Origin: a virus
Length of the DNA stretch: 20,389 nucleotides
IMG/VR virus record: IMGVR_UViG_3300028909_000082
Location: 1 to 20,389 of that record
Reading direction: 5' to 3' (one strand)
A program made the translations under genes and the position numbers. This document shows, one piece after another, positions 19,911-20,389 of the stretch (within the stretch, counting starts at the first letter, position 1; every line of letters starts with the position of its first letter). Under the pieces are notes generated by a model that had not been told where the DNA came from, ran no database searches, and was given only the letters and a program-made list of their open reading frames with translations.

Positions 19911-20389
19911 TTATTTTAATTTCTTCGCCGTTTTTTTCGTTAAATTCTCCCACCGCTTTATGATGCGATCACAGAACTTGGGATCGAGTTCCATCGCACG
20001 ACCTTTTCTCCCGAGCTGTTCGCATGCTATGAGCGAACTCCCGGATCCGCAGAACACATCCAGCACGATATCTCCCTTCTCGCTCGATCGCTTTATCGCG
20101 CGTTCGGAGAGTTGCACTGGCTTCTGCGTCGGATGGATATAGGTCTTCGGGTCGTCGCGCTTTTCGTACCACCAATCGAGATGCTGCGCGAAGCGGGCTT
20201 TGGGGAGATCCCATAGCTCCGTGAATTTCGAAAATGCGAGATCCTGATAATGCTTCTTGTCCTTCTTCCATCCCACCATGCAGGGTTCGCTTAGACGCTG
20301 ATACAGGAGGCTTGGCGCCCATGTGGGGCCGTTCTTTAGCCAATGCACCGTCTGGCTCCACTTCCATCCGGCCCCCCCCCATGCCTCGA
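19911..20389 (-). CDS. DNA methyltransferase, C-terminal part (5' end outside window)
   Basis: The reading frame stays open to the window edge, so the N-terminus is missing and 158 residues are visible. A GTG at 20348 is an internal codon, not a credible start, because related sequence continues upstream. Near the C-terminus are the HPTQKP signature and the SAM-binding motif DVFCGSGSS followed by ELDPKFCDRIIKRW. This order (target region, then HPTQKP, then the FxGxG motif at the C-terminal end) is that of beta-class N6-adenine or N4-cytosine methyltransferases (N6_N4_Mtase family). The catalytic (D/N/S)PPY motif would lie upstream and is not seen. It probably methylates phage DNA, either to evade restriction or to mark DNA for packaging. 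A run of nine G (minus strand) lies in the visible coding part. It is followed 12 bases later by an 89-aa gene and then the terminase genes. Specificity cannot be read. Confidence 0.88.
   Translation of the reverse strand, partial: EAWGGAGWKWSQTVHWLKNGPTWAPSLLYQRLSEPCMVGWKKDKKHYQDLAFSKFTELWDLPKARFAQHLDWWYEKRDDPKTYIHPTQKPVQLSERAIKRSSEKGDIVLDVFCGSGSSLIACEQLGRKGRAMELDPKFCDRIIKRWENLTKKTAKKLK

Noticed and set aside
1-20389. tRNA genes, CRISPR arrays, insertion sequences, attachment sites
   Set aside because: I found no cloverleaf-like segment, no regularly spaced repeats, no transposase or integrase frame and no long terminal repeats by eye.

Overview
The window is part of the genome of a tailed double-stranded DNA phage (Caudoviricetes), or a prophage of one. 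Every gene I accept lies on the minus strand, so it reads from high to low coordinates as one nearly gapless late operon. No integrase, lysogeny, replication, tRNA, rRNA or CRISPR feature is visible. Base composition is moderately GC-rich with many G/C third positions, which is why the plus strand carries many long antisense shadow frames. Most start codons lack a Shine-Dalgarno (SD) sequence. They are preceded by short A-rich runs, and many follow the previous stop codon by only 0-2 bases. This points to a host that does not rely on SD, such as Bacteroidota or another lineage with SD-less initiation. The host guess is weak.

Layout in transcription order. (1) 20389-17496, packaging: the end of a DNA methyltransferase, a small unknown protein, a DUF5681 protein (possible small terminase subunit), a 53-aa zinc-ribbon protein, the large terminase subunit and a 75-aa unknown. 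(2) 17495-11961, head: a leader hairpin element, portal, two small proteins, three very basic small proteins, an ambiguous 40-codon/regulatory stretch, scaffold, major capsid protein, a structured untranslated region and a 140-aa protein. (3) 11959-10895: an unknown protein, a GroES-like co-chaperonin and a C2H2 zinc-finger protein. (4) 11099-7837, sugar cassette: glycosyltransferase, two FkbM-family methyltransferases, second glycosyltransferase. (5) 7930-1, connector and tail: a 131-aa protein, a second copy of the leader element, a probable head-tail adaptor and a series of beta-rich virion proteins, a repeat protein, a membrane-anchored coiled-coil protein, a large tail-hub-like protein, a related beta protein and a long Ala/Ser/Pro/Thr-rich protein that leaves the window.

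How they fit together: terminase and portal package DNA into a shell built by scaffold and capsid protein. The co-chaperonin next to the capsid gene probably helps fold capsid protein with the host GroEL. The four sugar genes inside the virion operon suggest that a virion protein or the host surface is glycosylated and the sugars are O-methylated.

Most notable non-coding signals: a two-copy leader element with covarying, mutually exclusive hairpins in front of portal and of the adaptor gene; and a perfect 15-bp inverted copy of the capsid gene's start region placed just after that gene, next to a foldable untranslated segment.
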